From positions 248,001 to 312,000 of the forward strand of contig JADIYD010000014.1 of assembly GCA_016705475.1 (NCBI GenBank): a stretch of DNA of 64,000 nt, given 5' to 3'. The position numbers and the translations under genes are program-made. The notes under the pieces were generated by a model that was given only the letters and a program-made list of their open reading frames with translations, had not been told where the DNA came from and made no database searches. The stretch's first letter is position 1. Every line of letters starts with the position of its first letter. Source of the DNA: Betaproteobacteria bacterium (lineage in GTDB: Bacteria > Pseudomonadota > Gammaproteobacteria > Burkholderiales > Rhodocyclaceae). Shown here piece by piece: positions 43,457-50,985 of this stretch.

Positions 43457-45121
43457 ATGATCCTGTTCGACAAACTATCCATCCGCCTGCGATTGCTCAT
43501 CATGGTTGGCATCGGTGCCATTTTTGGCATGATTCTGTTGTCAACGTCCCTGTATTCGCTCAATGCCTTTCGCGATGACACCCAATCCGTAGCTCATGAA
43601 GTGGCGCGCTCAACCCACGCCCTCAGTCTCGTCGGTGGCGCTCAGAGTGCATTTCAAGCCCAGTTACGTGGCTTGAAAAACATGGTCATTCGCAATTTCA
43701 TGCCCGACGAATTCGAGAAAGCCCGGAAGGAGTTTCTCGCCGAGCGCGCAAAATTCTGGGCGCAGATAGAGGAACTGGAAAAAATCGATGCGGCAGGCGC
43801 CATCAAGGAAACCGGGAATCTGTCCGAGATCCGCAAGCAGGCCCAGGAACTCAACAAGCTCTACGACGATGTAATCGCCGAAAACGAAGCCGGCATGCCC
43901 AAATATACGGTCATGGTGGACGCTGCCCTGCGCGGGACCGACCGCTCGCTTACCAACGAACTGGCCAACGCCTACCAGGCGATCAGCGCCGCAACGACCG
44001 TTCAGGCCAACGAAGCCTCGCAGCTTGCCGACCGACGCTTCATGGCCAGCCTGATTCTGGTCCTCGTCGTTGGCCTGGGTGGCGCGACGATCTCGCTGTT
44101 GCTGGCGGCCCTGCTGGGCGGGCGCATCCTGGCGCGACTGGGCGGCGATCTCGAACCCGTTGTTGCCGCCGCCCGGCGCGTTTCCGAGGGCGACCTGACC
44201 GGCACCATACACTCCGGCAAGGCGGCTGCCGATTCTTTGGTCGCCGCCGTCGATGCCATGCAGAAACGCCTGCGCAGCCTGATCGGGCAAGTCAAGCAGG
44301 ACGCGGAAAAGACCTCAGGCAACGCGCACGCACTCAGCACGTCAGCGGATGAGGTTGCCCAGGCAGCCATCGCCCAAAGCGAGGCCGCAGGCCAAATAAC
44401 GGCCGCCATCGAAGAACTGACCGTAGCCATCACGGTCATGGCCGAAAGCGCCGGTGCTGCCGCTGATGCAGGGCGCCTGACCCGAGACAAGGCGACCGAA
44501 AGCAGCAGCATTATTCTTCAAGCCATCAGCGAAATCGGCAACATCGCAACCCAGGCACAACTGTCTACCCGGACGATGATCGAACTCAAGCAGCACACCC
44601 AGGAAATCGCCGGGTTCGCACAGGAAATCAAGGAGATTTCCGATCAGACCAACCTGCTCTCCCTGAATGCCGCCATTGAAGCAGCGCGTGCCGGTGAAGC
44701 CGGGCGCGGCTTTGCCGTGGTCGCCGACGAAGTCCGCAAGCTCGCCAATCACACCGCCAAGACCACCCACAAGATCGAGAATCTCGTCAAGCTGCTCGAC
44801 GGCGCTGCCCGCGAAACCGCCGACGCCGTGGCAACTACGGCGCATCTCGCCGAGCATGGAACCCAACTCGCTTCAAAGGCCGGCGATGCGATATCGACCA
44901 TCAAGGACAACTGCGAGCGCACGATGCACGCCACCAGCGACATCGTGGATGTGCTCGCCGAGCAGCGTCAAGCCGCCGAGCAGATCGCCCGGAACACCGA
45001 ACGCGTAGCCCAAATGATCGAACAGGGTGCTGGGGCCGCCGCCAAGTCGTCCACCACGGCCAGGGAAGTTGCCTCGCTGGCCGAAGGCCTGCGCCAGGCG
45101 ACGCTGCAGTTCAGCGTCTGA
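43457..45121 (+). CDS. methyl-accepting chemotaxis protein
   Basis: 554 residues. TM1 about 14-36, a helical periplasmic 4HB-type ligand domain (residues 40-190), TM2 about 195-217, HAMP, then the cytoplasmic signalling domain with the hairpin tip EIKEISDQTNLLSLNAAIEAARAGEAGRGFAVVADEVRKLA (about 390-430). The tip is typical of CheA/CheW-coupled chemoreceptors. No chemotaxis genes are nearby, as usual for scattered receptors; the ligand is unknown. Confidence 0.9.
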   Translation: MILFDKLSIRLRLLIMVGIGAIFGMILLSTSLYSLNAFRDDTQSVAHEVARSTHALSLVGGAQSAFQAQLRGLKNMVIRNFMPDEFEKARKEFLAERAKFWAQIEELEKIDAAGAIKETGNLSEIRKQAQELNKLYDDVIAENEAGMPKYTVMVDAALRGTDRSLTNELANAYQAISAATTVQANEASQLADRRFMASLILVLVVGLGGATISLLLAALLGGRILARLGGDLEPVVAAARRVSEGDLTGTIHSGKAAADSLVAAVDAMQKRLRSLIGQVKQDAEKTSGNAHALSTSADEVAQAAIAQSEAAGQITAAIEELTVAITVMAESAGAAADAGRLTRDKATESSSIILQAISEIGNIATQAQLSTRTMIELKQHTQEIAGFAQEIKEISDQTNLLSLNAAIEAARAGEAGRGFAVVADEVRKLANHTAKTTHKIENLVKLLDGAARETADAVATTAHLAEHGTQLASKAGDAISTIKDNCERTMHATSDIVDVLAEQRQAAEQIARNTERVAQMIEQGAGAAAKSSTTAREVASLAEGLRQATLQFSV

Positions 45122-45137
45122 AAATCAGTTAACAAAA

Positions 45138-45163
45138 AAGCGGCCACCCTAGGGATGGCCGCT
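45138..45163 (-). terminator. terminator after the FccB-like gene
   Basis: Stem AGCGGCCA/TGGCCGCT, with an inner CCCTAGGG palindrome; on the minus strand it is followed by TTTTTTG. It probably terminates fccB, and in the other direction may end the chemoreceptor transcript. Confidence 0.8.
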
Positions 45164-45177
45164 GCGAGGCACTATGT

Positions 45178-46482
45178 CTATTTGTAGCTGTCGGCAAAAA
45201 TGCTGTCGGCCCAGGTAAACATATCCTGGTAACTGTCACCATTCACGCCGTTGCTTGGCGCCTCGCCCAAGTCTACGCGATGCATGCCCTTGCCCTTGAC
45301 GGCGCCATTCACGTCGTAGATATCGCCATAGATGAAATTGGCCGACAGCCAGGATGCCGTGCGGGCCGTAATCGGGCTGTAGCAGGCGGAACCGGTGGCC
45401 ACATTGCTATCCAGCACCTCGCCGCTCAGCGTGCGCAGAATGGCGTCAGCGCAAACTTTGGCTTGCGCGTTGGCCATGTGCCCCGACTTGGGAACGGCCT
45501 TGTTGTCGCTGGCCGGCACCGCGCAGGAGTCGCCAATAACGTGGATGTTCGGATGAGCTGCCGTGCCGTAACTCAACGCATTCACCGGCACGAAACCGGA
45601 CAGATTGACGCCGAGACTCGCCGCGATGCCTCCTGCCCGCTGGTTCGGGATGTAGTTGAGCACCTTGGCGTTGCTGATGTTCATGGCCGAGGTCGAAATG
45701 CTGCGCGTCGCGGAGTCGACGCTCAGCACCGTCGCGTTGGGCACATACTGGATACGGCCGGCGTGGGTCACTGTGAAGGCACGAGTAAAGGCTTCCGGCT
45801 CAGCCTGGATGTTCGGATTCGCATCGAGGACGATAACCTTGGCCCCCGTCCGGCCCTTCACGCGCAGGTAATCGGCCACCACGCAGGCCCGTTCATAAGG
45901 TCCTGGCGGGCAGCGATAGGGCGACTTCGGCACGGTCATGACGAAAGTTTCGTTGGAACGCATGGCGGCAAGCTGATTCTTTAGCAGGGTCGTCTGGGCG
46001 CCAGCCTGCCAGGCATGCGGCGTCAGGTTCGGATTCCAGTTTCCAGGCGCCGGAGCGAAATCAATGCCCGGCGACAGAACGAGATGGTCGTAATCAAGAA
46101 TCTGATTGCCGCCCGCGGTCTGCACCGTCAGCCGATTGCCGGCCGGATCGACGGCCAACGCCTTGCCCTGGAGAAAGGAAACACTGTGCGTTGTCCTCAG
46201 CGTATCGAAGCCGAGCGTAATCCGGCTCATCGACAGCGCGCCGGTCACGACCAGATTGGAAAGGATGCAGGAAATATGGTTTGGATTGGTATCTACCAAG
46301 GTAACCTGGACATTGCCGCCCCACATGCGCAAATACTTGGCCACGGTAGCACCACCAAAACCACCGCCGACCACGACGACACGCGGACTGGTAACAGCCG
46401 CGCTGACGGCGCGGGGGATAGCGGCAAAGGCAGCGATGGCGCCGGCCGACTTGAGGAAATCTCTTCTGTTGAAACGATGCAT
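45178..46482 (-). CDS. fccB: flavocytochrome c sulfide dehydrogenase flavoprotein (FccB-like)
   Basis: 434 residues from ATG 46482, with AGGAG before it. Twin-arginine signal NRRDFLKSAGAIAAFA at the N-terminus, then FAD-binding PRVVVVGGGFGGATVA, VHVIGDS-type IHVIGDSCAVPASDNKAVPKSGHMANAQA and the FCSD C-terminal domain. It oxidises sulfide (or a related sulfur compound) in the periplasm and passes electrons to a c-type cytochrome; the small cytochrome gene directly upstream fits FccA. Both redox Cys needed for sulfide chemistry are not separately confirmed here (a Cys is seen in NPNHISCILSN and PYRCPPGPY). Confidence 0.88.
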   Translation of the reverse strand: MHRFNRRDFLKSAGAIAAFAAIPRAVSAAVTSPRVVVVGGGFGGATVAKYLRMWGGNVQVTLVDTNPNHISCILSNLVVTGALSMSRITLGFDTLRTTHSVSFLQGKALAVDPAGNRLTVQTAGGNQILDYDHLVLSPGIDFAPAPGNWNPNLTPHAWQAGAQTTLLKNQLAAMRSNETFVMTVPKSPYRCPPGPYERACVVADYLRVKGRTGAKVIVLDANPNIQAEPEAFTRAFTVTHAGRIQYVPNATVLSVDSATRSISTSAMNISNAKVLNYIPNQRAGGIAASLGVNLSGFVPVNALSYGTAAHPNIHVIGDSCAVPASDNKAVPKSGHMANAQAKVCADAILRTLSGEVLDSNVATGSACYSPITARTASWLSANFIYGDIYDVNGAVKGKGMHRVDLGEAPSNGVNGDSYQDMFTWADSIFADSYK

Positions 46483-46498
46483 GCTTATCTCCTGATAC

Positions 46499-46822
46499 TC
46501 AATCGCCGCCATTGCCCGGCAGGGTGGACAGATATTCCGAAATCAGGCGAATCTGTTCGTCGGTGTAGCCACGGGCCTGACGATCCATGATGCCCTCGAC
46601 CGGACGCGACTTCATTTCCAGCAGTTCGTTGTAAATTTCGTGTGCCGATTTGCCGGCGATCTCGTCAAACCCCGGGCCATTGCCATTTGTGCCGTGGCAC
46701 TGTGCGCACTGGGAAGCCAGCGTGCGGCCGGGTGGCGAGACCTGTGCCGAAACGGCAAGGCTCGCCAGGGCGAGCGGAATGCCGACCATCAGGGTCCGCA
46801 GGCGCAACATGTTTGGGCTCAT
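46499..46822 (-). CDS. monohaem cytochrome c, FccA-like partner
   Basis: 107 residues with a signal peptide (about 1-26, AVSAQVS) and one haem-c motif CAQCHGTNG; the axial Met is probably in GIMDRQARGYTDEQ. It lies 16 bases upstream of the flavoprotein on the same strand, so it is the likely electron acceptor of FccB. Export by Sec, maturation by the Ccm system. Confidence 0.88.
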   Translation of the reverse strand: MSPNMLRLRTLMVGIPLALASLAVSAQVSPPGRTLASQCAQCHGTNGNGPGFDEIAGKSAHEIYNELLEMKSRPVEGIMDRQARGYTDEQIRLISEYLSTLPGNGGD

Positions 46823-46976
46823 AAAACCTCCGCAAATGATTCAAGGAACGAATAAACGTGGGCTAATTTTCCGCACGAGCATTCGAACCGGATGCTCCCA
46901 CATTGCATGAAATCCGATAGATGTCGTCCGCCCCCGACACTTTTGCAAGTCGCCGCCATGACATACGATAGGGTCC

Positions 46977-48413
46977 ATGAAACGCTACCCGCGCACCTTC
47001 CTGCAGCTGATCACCTTGGGCAACATCCTCTTCGCGCTGCCCTTGCTGATTGCAGCCGGCTTCGTATTCATCAAGCTCGACGCCCTGAACGATCACTTCA
47101 GGCAGGCAATCGAACATGCCTCGTCGTCATCCTCCCTGAGTGGTGAGCTGACCGAAGATCTGGTGCACATGGAGCGCAGCCTGCGTCGCCACATCGTCCT
47201 CAAGGACACTGACTCGCTGAATGACTATGCGCGGGTTCGCAGCGAATGGCGGAGCAACGTCGAATCACTGGCGCAGCTGACGCCTTTGCCCGCAGCCTTG
47301 CTTCGCGACCTTGCCGCCCAGCTCGACCTAGAGCAAAAAGCCTACATGAGCGTGCGCGAGGGCAAGGAAATCGAGTCGCTGGCTGCCGCACTCGATGAAC
47401 TCAAACCGCGATCGGACAAATCCATGGGAGACATCAGGGAAGTCCTGGAAAGCGAGCAGAAGCGATTTCTAGATGAGTCCAACCATCTGCGCACCCACCT
47501 TCTCCTCTCGGCCGGCGTTGCCACGCTGGTTGCCATCAGTTGCTTGTGGGCGATCCGAGCCCTGCTTGCCCGCCTGATCGGGCGCTTTGAAAAAGCGGTT
47601 ATTCGCCTCGGCAAAGGCGACCTGCAGCAAGCCATCGAACTGGACGGCCCTGGCGACCTGCGCTGGCTAGGTCGCTGGCTGGAGTGGCTAAGGCGACGCC
47701 TGCTTTCCCTGGAGGAAGAGCGGGCGCAAGTGCTGCGCCATGTCTCGCACGAATTGAAGACACCACTGGCCGCCATGCATGAAGGCGCCTCGCTGCTCGA
47801 CGAAGAAGTGCCGGGACCGTTGACTCCAGAGCAACGGCGGATTGTCAGCATATTGCAGGGCAACTCCCGGCGCCTGCAGGACCTGATCGAAGGCCTGCTG
47901 CGCCTGCAACAAGCCGGGCATGCCGCCGAGCGCATCGCTCACGAAGCGCTTCGTTTCGACCAATTGATCACCCAGGTTGTCGAAACGACCCAGTTGATTG
48001 CGGCAGAACGCGGCGTCAAGTTTGAATGTATTTTGCCCGAAACCGGCATCGTGGCCGGACGCGAAGCCCTGCTCACCATCGTCCACAACCTGGTCGCCAA
48101 TGCCCTCAAGTTTTCACCGGCCAATGGCTTGATCAAGGTGTCGCTCAGCCATGATGCGTCAACAGCCAGGCTCGATATCGTCGATCAGGGCCCAGGCGTC
48201 GCCGAACAAGATGCACCCCATATTTTCGAGCCCTTCTATCGCAGCAATGCGTCGCGCGACATTGCCGGCGTCGGACTCGGACTGGCTATTGCCCGTGAAT
48301 TCGTTCTGGCACACCGCGGCGAACTAAAATTGATACCATCATCCGCGGGCGCCCATTTTTGCGTCATCCTGCCGCTGAAAGCCTCGTACCTGAGACAAGC
48401 CCCCCATGCCTGA
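46977..48413 (+). CDS. sensor histidine kinase (GlrK/QseE-like)
   Basis: 478 residues. TM1 about 12-32, periplasmic helices to about 175, TM2 about 178-200, HAMP, HisKA with VLRHVSHELKTPLAAMHEG (phospho-His about 258), then LVANALKFSPANG, DQGPGVAEQ and GVGLGLAI. The arrangement kinase - small piece - sigma-54-type regulator resembles the glrK-qseG-glrR operon. Divergent from the FccAB pair. Confidence 0.88.
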   Translation: MKRYPRTFLQLITLGNILFALPLLIAAGFVFIKLDALNDHFRQAIEHASSSSSLSGELTEDLVHMERSLRRHIVLKDTDSLNDYARVRSEWRSNVESLAQLTPLPAALLRDLAAQLDLEQKAYMSVREGKEIESLAAALDELKPRSDKSMGDIREVLESEQKRFLDESNHLRTHLLLSAGVATLVAISCLWAIRALLARLIGRFEKAVIRLGKGDLQQAIELDGPGDLRWLGRWLEWLRRRLLSLEEERAQVLRHVSHELKTPLAAMHEGASLLDEEVPGPLTPEQRRIVSILQGNSRRLQDLIEGLLRLQQAGHAAERIAHEALRFDQLITQVVETTQLIAAERGVKFECILPETGIVAGREALLTIVHNLVANALKFSPANGLIKVSLSHDASTARLDIVDQGPGVAEQDAPHIFEPFYRSNASRDIAGVGLGLAIAREFVLAHRGELKLIPSSAGAHFCVILPLKASYLRQAPHA

Positions 48414-48503
48414 GTCTGCCCCATACTGGACGACGCGCAAAAGAAGCTGGATGCCCTGCTGACCATCGACCGCGACCTGCGCAACCGCAACAGGGGCCGC
48501 TGA
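48406..48503 (+). pseudogene. remnant between kinase and regulator, QseG-like C-terminus
   Basis: Between the kinase stop (48411-48413) and the regulator ATG an open stretch reads LDDAQKKLDALLTIDRDLRNRN and ends in TGA adjacent to the ATG at 48504. This coiled-coil end resembles the tail of QseG-like lipoproteins, which sit at this position in glrK-qseG-glrR operons. There is no lipobox or N-terminal part. Whether it is a decayed gene or is joined by a frameshift from ATG 48406 cannot be told from the sequence. Confidence 0.35.
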
Positions 48504-49823
48504 ATGGCGCAGGCGGCGCGCATTCTGGTCGTCGATGACGACCCGGACATGCTGCACCTCATCAGCCTGCGCCTGAGTGCAGCCGGTTATCAGGTATCTG
48601 CCGCAGACTCGGGCGAAGCAGCGCTGCTCAGCTTCCGCGAACAGCGCCCGCAAATGGTGATCACCGACCTGCGCATGGGAAAAATGGATGGCCTCACGCT
48701 GTTTGAGCACCTTCAGGCCGAAGCACCGACCCTGCCCGTCATCATCCTCACCGCCCACGGCACCATCCCGGACGCGGTAGCGGCTACCCGGCGTGGCGTC
48801 TTCAGCTTCCTGACCAAACCCTTCGACGGCCAGGAGCTGCTGCGCCGCGTCGCCGATGGCATCCGCCTCTCCCCGAAGCTCGATACGGCCAACTGGCGCA
48901 GTTCACTGATCACCGTCAGCATCAGAATGGAGGAACTGTTGCGGCAAGCCCGGCGCGTCGCCGAGGAAAACCGGACCACCCTGCTGATCGGCCCCGGCGG
49001 GGCTGGAAAAACAACGCTTGCCCGCGCCATTCATCAGGCCGGGCCACGCTCCATGCAGCCCTTCGTGAGCCTCTCATGCACCGACTACCCGGCTGCTGAA
49101 CTGGAAGAAATCCTCAATCCGAACAATCCGCTGGGCGCCTGGACCCAGGCAAATGGCGGTGTACTCTATTTGCAGGATGTGGGCGCCCTGTCGCCCATTG
49201 CCCAGGGCCGCCTGCTTACCTTGCTGATGGCGCAATTGCAGAGCGATGACCCGTTCTACCGACTGGAGTCATCGGCACAGAAAGCCAGTTCGACCAATAT
49301 TCAGGTCATAGCTGCCAGCCCCCGACCATTGGATGCCTCCGTCGCCGAAGGTCGCTTTCGCAGCGAACTTTATTACCTGCTCTCTCGTACCACCTTACAT
49401 GTCCCGCCGCTCAGCGAGCGCTGCGAGGACATCCCGGTACTCGCCGCCCATTTTCTAGGTAACGCCTCTCCTGGAAAAACACTGGCACCCGATGCCATCC
49501 TTGCTCTCGAAGAAGGTAACTGGCCAGGCAATGTGCGCCAACTCAAGAACATCATCGAACAGGTAAGCACCGGCAACCTGACCGAGATCATCACCAAAGC
49601 GGCTGTTCGCAGAGCCATGCGCGAACTCGACGATGAGAGCCTGATCGCCCTCGACGACGCGCGTCGCGATTTCGAACGCGACTACCTGATCCGCCTCCTG
49701 CAAAACACGGCCGGAAACGTCTCGCAGGCCGCGCGCATTGCCCAGCGCAACCGGACGGAGTTCTACAAGTTGCTGGCCCGGCACGAACTGGACCCGGTGA
49801 ATTTCAAGCAACGCTTCAAGTAA
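48504..49823 (+). CDS. GlrR-like response regulator with degenerate AAA+ domain
   Basis: 439 residues. Receiver domain (RILVVDDDPDML, MVITDLRMGKMDG with Asp about 55), AAA+ domain, and a Fis-type helix-turn-helix (GNVSQAARIAQRNRTEFYKLL). The AAA+ domain departs from active sigma-54 activators: the GESGTGKE loop is GPGGAGKTT, the GAFTGA loop contacting sigma-54 is missing and replaced by PLGAWTQANGG, and the Walker B acidic pair is LYLQDVG instead of LFLDEIG. It may bind ATP but is unlikely to remodel sigma-54 polymerase in the usual way. Confidence 0.85.
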   Translation: MAQAARILVVDDDPDMLHLISLRLSAAGYQVSAADSGEAALLSFREQRPQMVITDLRMGKMDGLTLFEHLQAEAPTLPVIILTAHGTIPDAVAATRRGVFSFLTKPFDGQELLRRVADGIRLSPKLDTANWRSSLITVSIRMEELLRQARRVAEENRTTLLIGPGGAGKTTLARAIHQAGPRSMQPFVSLSCTDYPAAELEEILNPNNPLGAWTQANGGVLYLQDVGALSPIAQGRLLTLLMAQLQSDDPFYRLESSAQKASSTNIQVIAASPRPLDASVAEGRFRSELYYLLSRTTLHVPPLSERCEDIPVLAAHFLGNASPGKTLAPDAILALEEGNWPGNVRQLKNIIEQVSTGNLTEIITKAAVRRAMRELDDESLIALDDARRDFERDYLIRLLQNTAGNVSQAARIAQRNRTEFYKLLARHELDPVNFKQRFK

Positions 49824-49842
49824 TCCGACCACCTGGCGCCCC

Positions 49843-49875
49843 CTTAATTCAGGCTTAAGCTGGGCCGGCTAGACT
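49843..49875 (+). promoter_or_regulatory. PmrA/QseB-type box and -10 of the RND efflux operon
   Basis: CTTAAT - 5 bases - CTTAAG (49843-49859) is a direct repeat with 11-base period, matching the (C/T)TTAA(G/T)-N5-repeat bound by OmpR-family regulators of the PmrA/QseB/CzcR group. TAGACT at 49870 lies 10 bases later, the spacing expected when such a regulator replaces the -35. It is 28 bases before the adaptor gene. The matching regulator is not encoded in the window. Confidence 0.55.
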
Positions 49876-49902
49876 GCGGGAAACCTGTTACGGAAGTTTC
49901 CC

Positions 49903-50985
49903 ATGTCGCGTCGACCTTTCATTTTTGGCCTTTTTTTCCTGTTGACCGTAGCAAGCCAGCTTGAGGCCCAGGAACGCCGCCTGATGCTGCAGCCGGTGCA
50001 GCTCAAATCGCTGGGCGTTGAAACAGCCGTCGCCGGCCAGATCGCCGGCGGGCGTGACGGCAGCTATCCGGCCCAGGTCCGCGTGCCGAACGAGCAGATG
50101 CGCGTCGTCGCCGCGCCGGTCGGCGGCATGGTCGAAATGCTGGCCGTGGCACCCGGCGCTACCGTCAAGCGCGGCCAGGTCGTCGCCCACCTGAGCAGCC
50201 AGCAGGCGCTGGAACTGCAGCGCGACGCGCTGCAGGCCGGCAGCCAGTCGTCCCTCATGCAACAGAATCTGAAACGCGACGAACAACTCTTTGCCGAAGG
50301 CCTGATCGCCGAAAGCCGCCTGCAAGCCACCCGCGCCGCCGCTGCCCAGGCCGGTGCGCAGGCCAGCGAACGGCGTCAGGGCCTGGCCCTGGCCGGCGCT
50401 GCACCGGGCAAACTGGGCGGCAAACTGGCGCTGACAGCCCCCATCGACGGTGTTGTGCTGGAACAGGGAGCCCAACTCGGCCAGCGCGTCGAAACCTCGG
50501 CGCTAATCTACCGCATCGCCAAACTCAGCCCGCTGTGGCTGGAAATCCAGGCCCCGGTCGCCATCGCAGCCACGCTGCGCGAAGGCAGCGCGGTGAAGAT
50601 CGCCAACAGCGAGGTCACCGGCAAGCTCATCGCCATTGGCCGCGCCGTCGATCCGGCGAGCCAGACCGTGCTGCTCCGCGCCGAAGTCGGCAAGGGTGCC
50701 GACACGCTGCGCCCCGGCCAGGTCATCGAAGTCGAAGTCGCGGCCCCGGCCGGCCAGCATCAACGTTTGCCCGCCTCGGCACTGGCCCGCGATCAGGGCA
50801 AGACCTTTGCCTTCGTCCAGACCGCCAGCGACGACAAGGGTGTCGTCTTCGCCGCCCGCCCGGTCCGCGTGGTCAGCCAGGGTGGCGACAGCGTCACGGT
50901 GGACGGCATCAAGGCCGGCGAGAAGGTCGCCATCAAGGGCGTGTCCGGCCTCAAGGCCCTGCTCACCGGCGTTGGTGCCGAATAA
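49903..50985 (+). CDS. cusB: RND efflux periplasmic adaptor (membrane fusion protein)
   Basis: 360 residues. Signal peptide (about 1-23, SRRPFIFGLFFLLTVASQLEAQ) is partly encoded by a repeat copy. Barrel-sandwich and hairpin parts follow (VAAPVGGMVEMLAVAPGATVKRGQVVAHLSSQQ; ELQRDALQAG helices). Lacks the Met-rich N-terminus of E. coli CusB, so it is assigned by context: it bridges the inner-membrane pump CusA-like and the outer-membrane channel. Its stop overlaps the pump start by one base. Confidence 0.8.
   Translation: MSRRPFIFGLFFLLTVASQLEAQERRLMLQPVQLKSLGVETAVAGQIAGGRDGSYPAQVRVPNEQMRVVAAPVGGMVEMLAVAPGATVKRGQVVAHLSSQQALELQRDALQAGSQSSLMQQNLKRDEQLFAEGLIAESRLQATRAAAAQAGAQASERRQGLALAGAAPGKLGGKLALTAPIDGVVLEQGAQLGQRVETSALIYRIAKLSPLWLEIQAPVAIAATLREGSAVKIANSEVTGKLIAIGRAVDPASQTVLLRAEVGKGADTLRPGQVIEVEVAAPAGQHQRLPASALARDQGKTFAFVQTASDDKGVVFAARPVRVVSQGGDSVTVDGIKAGEKVAIKGVSGLKALLTGVGAE
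49918..49955 (-). repeat. dispersed uptake-like repeat in the adaptor signal-peptide region
   Basis: On the minus strand: TTGCTACGGTCAACAGG, AAAAAAA, GGCC, AAAAATGAAAGG. It encodes FIFGLFFLLTVAS of the signal peptide on the plus strand. Confidence 0.8.

Noticed and set aside
50535..50984. upstream extension of the RND pump frame into the adaptor gene
   Set aside because: Arg/His-rich shadow sequence; the pump starts at ATG 50985 with MLDALIRFSLTQRLL.
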